This document shows positions 1 through 15,000 of a DNA stretch of 64,000 nucleotides, piece by piece (positions within the stretch are counted from its first letter, which is position 1; each line of letters begins with the position of its first letter). Under the pieces are notes generated by a model, which saw only the letters and a program-made list of their open reading frames with translations, was not told where the DNA came from and ran no database searches. Position numbers and translations under genes: made by a program. This DNA is from Plumapathes pennacea (taxonomy: Eukaryota > Cnidaria > Anthozoa > Antipatharia > Myriopathidae): positions 8,525,501 to 8,589,500 of the forward strand of contig OZ038473.1 of NCBI GenBank assembly GCA_964036295.1, read 5' to 3'.

Positions 1-65
1 ATGAATTTCACTTTACATTAAAACCCATGCATTTACTAGATCCTTCAATAATCTGATAGAATCAA

Positions 66-474
66 AAAGTTCATGTTGATTTTGCAGTAGTTTGTGTGCT
101 ACTGACTTCGTAAATTTCCGAGTTCTGAAGTGTGTTAAAATTAATAATGATCTTACCACGTTCCAAAATTTACTTCTCGGCTGAATCTTTTCTTGAATTT
201 GGCTTCTTCTTCGACCGTGACTTGCTCGACGTACGCCGCTAGTTCTTCGATGTTTTAATAGAATTGAAATGTTTTGACAGAATCGAAAAGTTCATGTTGA
301 TTTTGCAGTAATTTGAGCGCTACCGTCTTCGTAAATTTCCGAGTTCTCAAGCGACATTAATAATGGTCTTACCACGTTCCAAAATTTACTTCTCGGCTGA
401 ATCTTTTCTTGAATTCGGCTTCTTGTTCTTCTTCGACTGTGACTTGCTCGACGCACACCGCTAGTTCTTCTTCC
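66..474. repeat. Imperfect tandem duplication, about 190-bp unit
   Basis: Two direct copies of one segment lie at about 66-260 and 288-474. Both contain the same stretches, for example AAGTTCATGTTGATTTTGCA and CCAAAATTTACTTCTCGGCT. The copies differ by substitutions and a few indels. On the minus strand each can be read as a short Glu/Lys-rich segment, but I found no convincing exon. The copies may be degraded exons of the kinesin tail or an unrelated repeat. The rest of 500-1700 shows nothing I can name. Confidence 0.6.
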
Positions 475-1703
475 GTGGCAGCTGCTTCAAAGACTGTCGT
501 CGTACGCAAACGTACTGCCTTCAACACTTGAATGTACATGTCAAACATCTAATAATGACTCGTGAGTCGATAAAATAGAAGAATTCGAAGAAATTATCAA
601 TGAAAGTTCGCTCTCACTCGAAGACATTTGCAAAGAAATGTGTGTGAAGTCCGCGTCTCGTTGGTAAGATGACGTCAGAGTGGTAAACCGCTGGCCCGAA
701 ATATTTATTCACGGCCAACATGGCGGACAGGCGTTTTAGCCTCCTTTGAATTAATATATCTCGGGAGTCTTACATCTGAAAAAAAAGTTTTTGGGACATT
801 TTGCTATTCATACCATACACTTTCATTTAAAGTGGTTAAAATAGTATTTCAAAGTGGTCCGATTTTGGTCAAAGTACCCCTTTAAGTAATTTCACACAAC
901 TTGCGAAAGCGACAGTCGAGGCCTTTATCATTTAAAACTTATCACACCAAAAGCTAATTATATTATAATTTAAAAAACCTGCTGTGTGTACAGTACGTAG
1001 AAATGTAACCTGAACACTCTAATCGGCATAAAATGTTCACTGAAATCACATCAAATATCCGGCAAGGCGGTTGCTATTGTCGCCCGGTATCATCTGGTGT
1101 ATCACTAGTCATTATTCATGGATCCTGAACAACTTGTCAAATTGTTAGGGATTCGAAAGACACAAAGGGAACTGATTACAAACTGCCTAACCCGGGCAAA
1201 TACTCGCGTTAATACTAAGACTGCGAATAATCTGCGAATTTGAGCCCATTCTGAATACTGCCCACCCGCTTATACGGCGAGAAATCAGTGACGGATGCCT
1301 TCAGATTTCGCACAAATAGTAGCCGACAAAGTTCCATACGAAACATAGTCAAAGTTCTATCTGCACAATGTCACCAGGCGCTAAGCCAACGTTTCTCGAT
1401 AAAATTCCCTCACTGCGGTGATATATTCGGGTAATTGTTCACATTCAACTAACACAGCATCCACCATGCTGCTCGATCATAACACTACACGAATAAACAC
1501 AGTTGCAACAAACATCGGATTGACAAAGGGTGATCCACAGAGAAAAGGAGAAAGAATACATGATTATATTTCCTACACTATGAAACCCATGCAGCCCGAA
1601 CGGCGCCGAACGAATATACTTACCGAACCCTTACGGTTATAATTCGTTTCAAAATATATCCGAAACCCGAGACCATTCGATGATTCTCCATTAAACCATT
1701 TAC

Positions 1704-4700
1704 CTCAATACTGTTTTGCTTTCGCTCCGTCTCCAGTAAGGCCTCTGCTTCGGCGAGTTTCATCTCCGTTTCCGATTTCAAAGCGAACGTTTTCCGGTCG
1801 AAGGTGTCCCTCTGCGCTTTAATTTCCAGCTCTGTAAATAATAAACTTCAGTCAGTCAGTCAGTCAGTCAGCTGTCCAGCTAAGCAAAACTCCATCGCTG
1901 TTGTGACAAAATATGTTCTGTTTACGATTAGAAAACTAAAAAAATGAGAGAACGTAACTCCGCAATAGAATCGATTGTTTTACCTGCAGAAGCTTTGTGT
2001 CTGAAGAGTTTCTGTACGATTATCATTTTGATATTTTGGAATCTTTCCAGCTTATTTAACGTCCCGGGGTGTTAGGTTGGATTTTTGTTATCCACTTTGA
2101 AATCGTAGCGTGGCTGGTCGAGGAAAACAACAGTTGCATCGATCCACCTGAGGTGAGGTTTATCCGAGTGAAAGAATGACCGAGTTCCGCCTGCCGAAAT
2201 CGCGACAATTGTGCGAACAAAACATGCAGGAAAACCACTTACGGAGATCGAAAAAGCTTTTAGGCCATGCCAAGAAAACTAGAAAATAAAGTGTGTGATT
2301 GCATGGCAAACATTTATGTAGATTCCTGGTTGTGATACGAAGACGGATCGCCAGACGCCCAATAGGAAACCGAGGATTTTTGTGGGAAGATGATCTCATT
2401 GTTTAGGTTGTGTTGATAAATTTAAAACCTGTGCACCTGCTCTCGTTTGGATTGTCGGCCAATCGCTGATTATTGCGGGTGTTTACCAGCTGCGATTGTT
2501 TTAGGTTCATAAATTAGGAAGACACTGCATCCAAGTTGTCTCTTGACAAAATTTAAACGTTTCTTCGGCGCAAATAACCACGTGGTTGCACTGCTGCAAA
2601 TACTGACAAGGAGTAAAAACGTTGGTTTAATATTGTGCCTTCTGGATTCTTTCTCATTTAACTGCAGAATCGAAAGTAAGATTTAGATTACTTCCAATCA
2701 AGTTTATCAGGTCTGAAATTTGAGATATCCGTCGGTCACAACTAGTGGGTGATAGGTGCCAAATCACCATTTTAAGCGAAATAGAAACATAAATAAAAGC
2801 GCTTTTCAAGATGAGAAAAAAAAAAAAAAAAAAAAAAAAAAGAAGAAGAAGAAAAAACTCGCATAAAAGATTTAGGACGGACAAGATTCGAAAGCTGGAA
2901 ACGTGGGCCAGACTTTGCTTTACGTCGATCTAAATCATTAAACTTGCCATACTCAAAAACAACGTCTGCTCTCTTATACTCTGGATGTGCGCGCTCACAA
3001 AGAGGAGATGTTTTTAACTGGGAAAAGGAAAAGGGCAGACTTCCTGGCAATCAATCCAACACAAATATTTTACACAAGTTCCAAAATCAATACTGCACAG
3101 TTGTTGCGGCTACCAATAATAAATAGATAAACGATGCACGTGCGAACCATGAATACTCATATACTATATTTCATATACTACTACTGGCTTGTTTCTTGTT
3201 CAACTTTAACTTTGAAATCTGTTCAGCAGTGCAAAACTGTTATATTAGAATGTACTCGTTGATATGTATCATTTGAGTGGTCATTTTTCCAGATTTCCGG
3301 TCTAATCAGGTGGAATTTTAAGATTGATACAAATAAACTGTTGGTAGTGAACGGATTTCAAGTTCAAAAATATATTTTTGTCATATTTATTGCTCCCGGT
3401 GTAAGAATACATTTTAACATCAAAGCGTCGTCGCTGAAAGCTCGCCTACTATCACTAGTGTTAATTAACATATTTTGTCGCAGTTGCCGCCGGGTTTGCT
3501 TTTACACTTCTGCGTATTTATTGAAAACCTTCATTTTGGAAGGTCCACACTAGAAAACGAGAAAACGCATATGCACTCGTAAAATTCTCAGAGCCTCTGA
3601 AAATTTCGTTTGTGCATATATATTTTAAATTGCACTCGAAACTATGCAATCACGCATGATAATCACATGAGAAGATTTTAGCTGGAGGGGTGCCACACTG
3701 TGCACTGATTCAGTGGACTAAAGTTGACTTATGGACTTATGAAGTGGAAATATGCTTTATTGTATCTGCTCCGGTGGCGTCGGTAGCAAACACACGACTG
3801 ATACGCGTAATTTGATCATGCCCACATTTCAAAGAGACCAATCCCCTATTTGGAAGTTTATTGTTGACACTCATAGGCAAGAATACCGTGAAGTTACCTG
3901 AAAGTAACGACCCTCCGAAAGTAGCGATAAATTTCACGGTTGATAGTAAGTTCCGAAAGTAGCGGCCTCCCCAAAAGTAGCGACCCTCCCAAAGTAGCGA
4001 TTTAATTTTGGGTGGGAGTGTGCCGCCCGGGACTAAAAACCCTTATCCTATTTCAGACCAAAGTTTGCAATCTTCGACCCTATTTCAGACCAAAATGTAC
4101 AATTTTTCGACCCTATTTCAGACCAAATATCAAAATCTCCGACCCTATTCCAGACCAAAAGGTACCCTATTTCAGACTAAAATGCTAAAAATGATACCTT
4201 TTGGGGCGACACATACCTATATGGTTCACATATGGGAGTACCCCCACGGGGGCTAAATCCGCAAGTAACGACCCCGTTACTTTCGGAACTTTACGGTACT
4301 TGAACATAGAAAGAGCAACACGACGATAATAAGCTCCGCCTCCCACAGTAACCGTGTTTGGAACAGTAACGGGACCGACTGACTTGATTCGATTCAAACG
4401 ACTGAATAGTAAACCAATGCAGTACGAAAGAAAATGTAGAAATCTTACTCCAACTTACCTTGCAATTCCAGTTTCCGCCTTAAGTCCTCCGAGAGCTTCG
4501 CGTAATCGACCTGCGGGACAAGATAATCAGTGACGCCAAATTTCCTTGCAGGGCCAAGCACAGCCACCCTAAGCTTGGATTAAGTTCTGTGAGCTGGATA
4601 CTAAAAGCTGTCAATGACATACCTCAACATTCACATAGGCAGTGTTGGTGATTTTAAGTGCTCGCTGTCCGAAGTCTAGCGTAGAGCGGGTTTCACTCAA

Positions 4701-5986
4701 GTCACGGAATGAAGGAGATACACAAAGCTAAGAAAAAGAAAGAAAGAAAAGAAAACCAATGAGTACCAGAAATGGAGGCAGAGAAATAGAAATATAAAAA
4801 GAGAAGAACTCGATTAACACTCAAAACGTCAGTGAACACAGTATTTACGGTGTTCATACTGTACGTTGATATAGAATTGGGCATTGTTGGTAGAGTACTG
4901 TTACCACGCACGCACACGCCATCACTCAATATTTCACACGTACATATAATATGCAAACAATCGTTTCTAGTTTATGATACCAACTTGGACATCACACTCT
5001 TTACATTGTGCTAACAGGTAAATAGCAATAATGCATATATATTGAATATTTCTAAATGCGTTAAAACTTACTACAGAGCGGTTTTCATGACTGTCGAAAG
5101 TATCGTGTGATTGCTTTGGTCTTGCATTTGCTACATTCTTAAGGTGCTTCCGGAGTTTCATCGGGTGCACTCGTCCACGACAAACTTTGGATCTTACCTT
5201 TATGGGCTTTTATGCAATTCCTATAAAACTTTAAGAAACCTTGCAGTTATTATTCAGCAATAATATGATAGAATTCAATTTAACTGGGGAAACATATTTT
5301 CAGTGATACTATAGCTTAAGTGGACAGCACTTTTTGGACGAAATCGTACCCAGCGAAAAATTTTGCTGGTATATTTTTGTTAAATTTCTGGAATCAGCTT
5401 GTATTGACTTAGTACACACCTTAACCAAGTTTCAGCAAAATCGTCGGAGCAGAAGAGCGGAGGTAATAAAACCATCAAAATTTCGCCATGAATTTTGCCA
5501 AAAAAGTTAAGATCCAAAGTTTGTCATGGACGAGTGCGCCCGATGAAACTCGGGAGGCACCTTAAACGAGTTTAGCAGCATTATTGACCAATCAGTAAAA
5601 CCTGACTGTGATCTGCTCACTCAAGTAAACACGTGGCGTTTTCTCGCACTGCCCATTGATTTCTTCCTCAAACGTTAACCCTTTCCCTCCCAAGATTGGG
5701 GGAGTGATCAGTCAATTTTCTATTTTAGTCTCTCGCCAAAACTATACCATACGAAAAGCATGCGACGACTTTTTCGATTTTAGGCCGCGCGAAAAGTGGG
5801 GCGGGGTTTCCTTCTCTCCCTCCCCCATCGGCGTCCTTTCTGCGGTCGCCCCAATTTTCGCGCGGTCAAAAATCGAAAACGTCTTAGAAAGTCATCCAAA
5901 AAACCGCTCCAAGTAATAAAGGATTAAGGAAGACCCAAGACTGATTGAAGATAATGAAAATTGGAATTAGTGCAATAATGTACGAT

Positions 5987-6017
<31 letters not shown>

Positions 6018-9000
6018 ACAAATATATGAACTGCGGAGACACAATCAAATTTGAATTAGCATCTGCGTTTTCAGTAAACAAACCCACAGTCAACCCCTCG
6101 CCCCTTATTTCGGGCGTATTAGATTAACCGGGTCAGTTTTTTCAGTTTTACCACAAATCCTGTTTTACAGTTGCCTCCTAGACTGTCCTGCAGCAGACGA
6201 GTGAGGGTCGAGTTTCTGAAAGGAATGTGCGTTCGCTTGTTGCCGTCAGAAAGAGCGTGGATTGTGTTGCTGAAATGAAACATGAATTGAATGTAAGAAG
6301 CATACTTATTTTCTGCAATAAAACAATGGAGAGAGAAAAAGACAAACATGCAGGCTAACAGGCATGTTATACAGTCATCGACAAAATGTTGAGATGCTGC
6401 ATCCGTTTCAGTTCAAGGTCGTTTAAGGTGCATGAACAGTCTAAATGCTTTTGTCATATTTTACGACGTGAACTCGCACTTCTGATTGGCTTCTTCTTCA
6501 AAGTAAAAACAAACGCGGGTTACTTTGGCTTCCGATTGGTTGAAAGTGTTTCTTACAGCCTCTGTGATTGGCGGTGCACTTGCTTTGGTATTGCTTTTCG
6601 ACAGTCATCCAAAAACGGATCAAATACGTAACATATAATACGGTTGACAGACAGCACTAAGGATTTTTCTTTTTTCTTTTTCTATGTTCTTTTTTCTTTT
6701 CTTTTTATTTGTTTTATTTCCTTTATTTTTTTCAAAAAAGGAATAAAAACTCCAAAAAAACCCCAAACAAACAAACAAAACAAAAAGTAAACAACATAAA
6801 TCAAAGCAGCAAGGCAGCTGCAATCTTGCAAATTTGTCAAAAGTACTTTTGTCTGCGGGAGTAGCTATTTAATAGAACTGGCTCAATTCACCACGTGGTG
6901 AACGCGGGCTTAAAAAGTGTTTTATAATAATCGAGAAAAAATAATTATCGACGCGGTCACGCGGCCGCAGCGCCCTCGAAAATAACAGATTGTACCATTT
7001 TGACTCCAGAACTAAAAGGAGCATGCCTGAATTAGTCCAGATGCCAATTTGGGATTTTCTAGGCTGCATTTTTGAGATTTGATAAGAGTTTGTATGCGGC
7101 CGCCATGTTAGTCGAACTCGGAACACGAAATAAAGCTGATCTGTGACTCAACTTGATGTTTAGTTACTTCACATCTTTCGCAGTGCCAATTTTAAAATGT
7201 TTCGTGAAGGAAAACTTTATAATTCAGACACAAGCACCGATTTTAGTCGGCCACGCGCGTGTCACGGCTTTGTTGTCACGGTATTGAAACTTCCATAGCT
7301 CCCGACAGATATTTTGTATCGACCGAGAATTTTGCTTAAGGCTTAAGGCATAATAGTCTTTTGAGATGGCTTTTTATGACGTCACATGCAAACCAAGAAT
7401 TGAAATACCTGACTAATTTGCATACTGTATGAACTTGTAAACATTCACCGGAAATGGATATATTTGGCTTTTTTATAACCGAGAGATTCAATACCTTTCC
7501 GGCCTAGTATATTCCAAGCCATATTTACTGTCACTACAGAAATTTTGGCGGATACCAAACCAACGGCTTCAGATTTGTTTGCGATATATTAATAATGCCA
7601 TCGGTGTCACTGATTGTTTGACCTTCATGGCACCGCGCCAAAATGTCGCAATAACAACACAACACAGCAGAGTGTAACACAACCGATATCAGAATCAATG
7701 GCCAAACAAACTTCGGAACGTATGACAACCTTCAAAATGAGAACACGTTCCGAAAAAAAATATGGTCGCAACAACTACGACAACATCTTTTTAAAACTGC
7801 GTTGTTCGACACACCCTGTTACTCGACCTTCATCATGCCCAAATTTGGAAAACTGCAACTGCTTTATTTGGAAATCCATTGTTGACAACAGAGGAAACAT
7901 GGAAGTAGGGAAGGCAAAGTGATTTTAATACCTCGCAATCCCACAAGGTGGGATTCGCGAGATAAAATACAAAAACAAATAAATCACCTACCCCAGCTCC
8001 AGGAGGGAAAGGTTAATGTGCTGCAGCTCTGAAAGGCGTTCTCCTTGTACGCGGGATCTTTTGAGTCGCTCACTTCCAGCCAAGTCACAACTAAAAAATC
8101 AATCAATCAATTAATCAATCAATCACTCAATCAAACTGTTTTATAAAACATGAATAGTGCAGAGCACTAATAATTCCATGGCCCGCAAAATTTATGTTTA
8201 GTAAAATGATTTTTAGCAGAAAACTTGCGTGCCTGCTTGCAGTCTAAGCGATGCAAAGTGCAATATCGTTGTATGGTACAACTTTGCTAAGACTCTGGCA
8301 GAAAAATAGATTTGTCTAAATCTCTGAGTATTAAATAAAATAATACTTGTTCTTCGTACATGTTCAGTCTGCCTTTGATGACCACATCCTCTGTTATCCG
8401 GATGCTTTCCAGGAATGTACTCTCATCTTCATCCTTAGAGGTACAAAAAAGGAGCAGAAGGGGAAAAAAAAAAAAAAAAAAAAAAAAAACAGAAGATAGA
8501 AGACCATGTTAAAAAAAAACACCAGAAAAAAACAATAATACAAAGAAAACCAGAAAAACGGAGAGATAAAAAGACCAGAAGAAAAAAAAAAACACAACAA
8601 CAACAAAAAAGAGCAGAAGAAAAAGAGTAGGAACGGTTCAGTGACAACTAAACCCGAACGCAACAACAACACGAACACCAGAGAAAATTATAGCAACAAC
8701 TGGAGTGGCCACAACAACAATAAAATAGCAAAAAAGGCATAAAGGTCGTGTTAAAACGGGGAGAACTCAATACTTACGTCATCAAATCCGTATGTTGGTA
8801 TATCTGGACTACCTGGCCCACACTAAAAAACGACAGCAACAATCAATCACATAGCAGAATGAAGGAAAAGAAAAAAAAAAAAAAAAACAAAGAAAAATAA
8901 GAAAGAAAAATATGGAAAGGAATTATGCATTCAGGTCAAGTTCATGCAAATGCTCCCTTTAAATCTAGAGGGCCTGTCACATGAGGCGACATGTCCTCGC

Positions 9001-12000
9001 GACAAATTACCTCCGTGTGACATGGTCATGTGACCAATAGACCAATCATGGAATTTCCTGCGAGTACATGCGGTTTTCAAAAAGGCGGACTAGAATGTAT
9101 GCCTACACGTTTCAGTGTCAAGTCGGATCGTGTGACATACAGTGGAACCTCCCTAAGCGACCACTTCTTGTAAGCGACTTCCCTATGCACCTAAAGAGCA
9201 ATTTTCCATTGAAGGAGAAAATTCCTTGTAGAAACCGGACAGGACAAAACACTGACATATGTAATGTGACATGCAACAAGACAACTCAAACTGAGTTCAG
9301 TTAAGGAAGCCGCGTTATTCGACACTTGCTGTGGCTCAAAGCTGAATCTCTCTTAGCCCACTAATGGCGAGAAATTCCCGTAAGCAAGGGTGGCAAGAAA
9401 CCTAAACCAAGGGTGGTTGCTCATAGGAGGTTCTACACTATATTTAATTTTGCCGTGGTCAATTTGCCCGCAATCTAACAACAACAACATAGGTTAGTTT
9501 TGTTGACAGAATTTGTGGTTGACTTATCCTGGTCTAAACAGCCAAGTTAAAATATAGCCACTTACAAAACTATCACTGCTGCCAAGGCTGCTGGCCATAT
9601 CGCAGTACAACATGCTGTCTTCAGAACCAAACGTCGAATTGTTGTCCAAATGTCCAGGGAGACTGTAGTTTATTTCGCTGAGTGACCAGCGGTTTGAACT
9701 GGATCCCGAGAGAATCGGGAATTGAGGAAGTGACGTCATTTCAATGCTATGCCGGTTGGCGCGCTTCTGAGCCAGTGAACCAGTAGACACAGTCAGGTTT
9801 GGAGTCGAGGTTATCGTTGGGCTAAACTTGCTGTTTGAGAAGCTTCGTTTTCGACGAGGAATCCTGGAGCCTCCGGCCAGTCGGTCCAGACTGCCCGAGG
9901 ACCTGGCCACGGGAAAGACATTCGGGGGAGGGCTGGGGGCTTCAGGAGGTGAACTACATGGTGACGAGGGATTGCTTTTGGAATTGTCTGAGTGACGTCA
10001 ATTGAGAATATCAAGGAAAAACGCTGAGTCAGCATTATTAAGAAATTTATTCCTGTTACAAAACGTTTCAGCAATGCCTCTATATTCAGAACTTTTAAGA
10101 ACGTAGGGGGTCTACAAGCGTGCAAAGTTTCCCGCTTTTATCAAAAATCGCACAATTCTTCCCTTAACAGCCTGACTACAACCCAGTTACAAAGCTTTGT
10201 TTTATTGCTTTTTACCCTCCCTGTCGTTTTCTGTTTTCTACTTCTCATATAATCTGTTCTTTTTTTTCTCTCCTCCTCTGTCATCCGGCCAACTATTGTT
10301 TTCTAAAATCAGTTCTATACTCCATCTCCCCATCCTTCCACTCAATAATACTCTTTCCTTCTCCCAATCTCTCAAACTCTCTCTCCTCTCCTCTTCTCCA
10401 CTAAACTACACTTTTCTCCTTCTTATTGTTCCGCATTTTCTCTTCGTTCATTTTCTTTTTCTTTTTCATCCCGCTCTTCTTTGCCTAAAGTGTCACGTGG
10501 TCTGCTTCTACAACTACCCTAGTCTCCAGTCTCCTAGCCTTAAATACAACAAACAGACAGTGGGCTGTTCTCTTTACCTTTTGAAGATCCGTTGTTGAGA
10601 GACCTTTCCACGGTTATCTGGCATAAGGAATGAGACCTGAGATTCATCAACACCAAATTAATAAATCAAGAAGATACCTTCTTCAACCTTTTCAATTTTT
10701 AAGGGAGAATCCCTGGGCCAAATTTCAAAGGAAGGGTTATGTTTATGTGATCGATTTGACATTTACTGGCCAGGTCTACTAAGGTTTCTAACTCTTTACA
10801 TAATTCTACTAAGGTTTCTAACTCTTTGTTGGTGCCATCACTTTTAATGCATGGATATATTGAGCTCAAAATATACTCCTCATGATTAGCTGACTTGTTA
10901 ATGCCTTTGAAAAAGGCATTCTGAGCAGATTCCAAAAATAGCTATACTTCTAAACTGATGTGACATAGAACGAGCCTTCCCAAAAAGTTCACCACTTAAC
11001 ACATCATTGCTACATGTATTATACATGTCTCTACTGCTAATTCCCAATGACAATCGTCCCCGCTCTAAAAATTACTAACGTAAAAATCGTTCTTTGGAAA
11101 GATTTTGCGTCACGACACTTGGTGGAACAGTTATTATGTTTCAACTGATCAGAATGCTTACGGTACAATTAGAGTTTTTGGTGAATACGAGAAATCGAAC
11201 AGGATTGAGTAAAATGTCTGGATTACTTTAATTTGCCCTCGCGTTTGTAGACGCATCCTCCATAGGTCCTTTGTATCAGGCTGATCACATGACCAAAATC
11301 CACCACGTGACTGAAAATAAATCTCCTGAGGCTTTTTTGAGTGCCAGAAATGAAGAGCGTGAAAAAATATGTAGGAATGCAAGAAACGCAAGCCCTTGCG
11401 TCCCAGCAATTTCCCCATACAAATCTTCTTATCTGATTCAAACTGCTGTCAAATTCGATCTATGAGCGATGAGCCTGAAATTTTGCATTCCTAACGTATT
11501 TATTCACGCTCTTTCATTTCTGGCACTAAAATGAATTTTCAGTAACGTGGTGAATGTTGGTCATGTCACCTCACCATCTCACTGCATAGGGCCTATTGAA
11601 AATTAAAACGGTCAAACTTTAAGACCGAACTCGATTTCTTTGAGGTTAATAATTTTACATATTTTTACTTGACATAAAATATGCGGGTTATATTACGAAA
11701 TAATATTATTTAACAAAACTAAGAAAAACTAAAATAACAATTTGTTCATGCTGCTCATGGCTGCTCGTAAATGAAACAGAGGAAACTGCCCTCGAAATTG
11801 CTAGACGCATTGCTGGCGCCTTATTTCCGAAACTTACGGTAATGCAGTGTGACATGATGCTTACCTTAGATGAATAGGCAGTTGTGAAGATTTAAATGCA
11901 GTTGATTCATGACTGTTGCATGTATATCCTAAGGAACTGCAACATTTAAAATTTTAAATGAAACATGCATTTAATTTACTTTAATCGTGTGGATGAGTTA

Positions 12001-15000
12001 TAATTTATCATATGATATGTGCGATTAATGTCGGCCAAAGCATGAAAACTATATTTTACCACAACACACTAGTTTCTCGCTCTCTGATTGGTCGATTTAC
12101 CGTGGTAAATAAGAGTCCAGACAACGATGCTGACGCCAGCTAACGCCAGCATGTCACGTTTTGCAGCGAAATACAACAAAAGTTTCCTGTATATTTCTAT
12201 ATGTTGTGGTAAAAAACAAATTTCCACTGGTTTGCCGTGGTGTGGACTCTTATTTACCAAGATTTACGTCATCACATGGTCAAAATTAGTTGCGGACTCA
12301 CTCGGCTAAGCGCCTCGTGAGTCCTCAACATTTTGACCATGTGATGACGTAAATCGTGGTAAATAAGAGTCCACACCACGGCAAACCAGTGGAAATTTAT
12401 TAATTGCAGGATTTAATTAAGTGCTCGATGTTTTAGTATTTTCATTCTCGCCCTGTCGCATACAGTTTCGACATTTAAGAAATATATAACGCATCCGTGT
12501 AATATGAACACGAGAGTAGCGTAGGGAAACCACGAGGCCGACGAGTAGCTTCACATTGCTCGAGTGTTCTCCCAACTTCCCAAGTGTTTAGATGAGGTTA
12601 TATTACACGGGAACGCGTTATATAGTTCTTTTATAAAATATTTAATTACGTCATCGTGTGATATGCTCTCATCTTACACGGGTATTTAGCCAATCAGGAC
12701 GCGCGTAGTATCATAGTCATTTTTAATAGAGTTTTAGCATTAAAGTAGCGTTAAATCACTAAACCAGATTACTTCCCACTGGAAGATTGTAGACAGCTCT
12801 GGAATGACCACTAGTAGGCTTAGTTATAAATATCTCCAAAACTATGTTTACGGAAATTCTCCAAACAGTTCTAAATATATCATACAGAATTTCTAAATAT
12901 GTAAAAAATATCTAAAGATCACAAAACATTTATTAAAATGTTCTTACCTGAACAAAACAAACACTCGGAGTTGGTAATTTTAGTAGAGTCAAAACAAAAA
13001 CAACATAGTTTTTCCCAGGTGTCTTCGCCGTCTTGGATATTTATGGTTTAGGCTCGGTCCCCTACCGACGGCTGAGGACTGGGCCTACCGTGGGCCGCGC
13101 CACAACAATCGCCATATTGTCATTGCTAATTACCAATAAGAATTGTGGGATGCGTCTTTAAAGAATAAAACCGCTGTAATAATTTACTACTGCCATTGAT
13201 TGTGATTGAAAGTGGCACGAAATTCAAAGCACTTCGAAGTGAAACGTCTGAAGCGCACTATAAAGCGTGAAAAAATTGTCTTAAAAAATCCTATATTTTT
13301 TTCTAAATATCTTCGATTGCTCTAAATATCCAAAAAGATATCCGGATATTTGTAACAAAGCCTACACTGAGCTTGTGACAAATCATAACAAAAGTATTAT
13401 TTGCGAGACTCGCGATTGCTTAAAAGTGCCCCCACGACGCAATCAATCCTTTGTTCCAGGTCCCCATTACGTTCCCAGACAACAAATTAAACTAGCTCTA
13501 ACCCTTTGCTTCAAAAAATCCCCACAGTGATGGTCACGCCTACCCACACGCACGCACACGCACTATATCATAATTACATATTTCCTTACAAGATCAGACT
13601 GTGTTGTGTGAACGTGCAAGCTCTGCATGATAATGCGGCTCAACAGGGTTTTCCGCTTCATGTAATATTTCTAAGCCACTGATTAAAAATTAACAGTAAT
13701 TTCACTAAATGTTCATTTGTTATACTCTGTTGACCAATTTTCAGGGTGGATATTTTCAAATGGCGACTGCTACGCAACAAGGCTGCCTTTGATAACAGTC
13801 ACTAAGACTTTACCTTGTATAATATACGGTAGGTTTTCTGGCTGCGAAACTAAAATAAAATAGTACGTTGCAGTCCCTGAAGTTCTCTCTAAAACCTTGC
13901 GGCGAGGTTCATAAACACGTAAAAGGAAAGGGAGGCTCGTACTATGGAAGCTACTTCATGCTGTGCGAAATTAAGGCAAAAACGGCTATAACAACCTTAA
14001 AATCGTGTTAAAAGTTGAAGTCGCTACTGACAAGTGCAGTGGCAATGTTAAATGTTCACCTCTTTTTTTTTTTTAAGTTTCCGTTTCTGTCCATTTATAA
14101 AGTTTATAAATATAAATTGCAATCTGGAGCGCATCACTGCACATTGGGACTGCACAACTCGTAATTTGGATGCACAAAATTCGAGTGAATGTTTTCTTTT
14201 GGACAAAAAAAATGACACGATGACCTGTGCCAAAATTGCTTTCATTAAAGAACATTTATTCAGACGAAAATGGCTATTTTAGGCCGACAAAGGCATGCGT
14301 ATATGCGTCGGACGAAAAACAATTTAGAGGCAAAATTTCGCTCAGCTTTTCGGTTGTGAACGGTGTAAAATATTATTGTGGCGGCATAAATACCAACTCG
14401 AGCACACTTCATGTACCAATCTCTTTATATTCTACAACGGAAACAAATTTGAGGCTGGTACAGTAAGTTAAGAGAGCATTTTGCTAGCTCTAATTTTAAC
14501 AACTGAGTATCTTAAGTATCTTTAACTGAGTTGTTAAACATGAACCAAACACTTTACCTGCTGGATATTCTGTTCATTCGTGTTTCTGCAAAAATCAGGC
14601 GTTTCTTGCCAATTTTGAGCAGTGCCGCAACTTCTGGAGGGCCATGCACTTTAAGTGCGGTTAAATTTTCTACATAAATACCTACAGAGAAACGAGGAAC
14701 AATATGTATAGTTGTTCCGGCAAAAATCTAAAAATGAAAATAATTTTGATATATTATATATTGCCATTATTGTACCTTCACGAGGATTCTCTCGCAGTGT
14801 AAGCTCAACTCTGGGGTTTGCGTTTAGCAAATCAAATATCTTCTCCTGGTAAATTTGAATGTACGACATCGTGACCTGTAAAATTCAAAGTGACACTCTT
14901 GAAAATAACTTCCGTTATTGTACCAACACAGTAGTGCAACACATAGAAGAGTTATAGTACACAAATGCGGCTGCATTGCCCTGATTTTAAGAAATGATGG

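Noticed and set aside
7614..7922. 102-residue plus-strand frame
   Set aside because: Low-complexity composition, inside a kinesin intron, no start or splice context.
8394..8678. Long Phe/Leu-rich minus-strand reading frames
   Set aside because: They read through a poly(A) tract and A-rich DNA in an intron; part of the region is a real kinesin exon in another frame.
10197..10598. 133-residue plus-strand frame rich in Leu, Ser and Phe
   Set aside because: Pyrimidine-rich intron sequence of the kinesin; it overlaps the real minus-strand exon 10578-10636.
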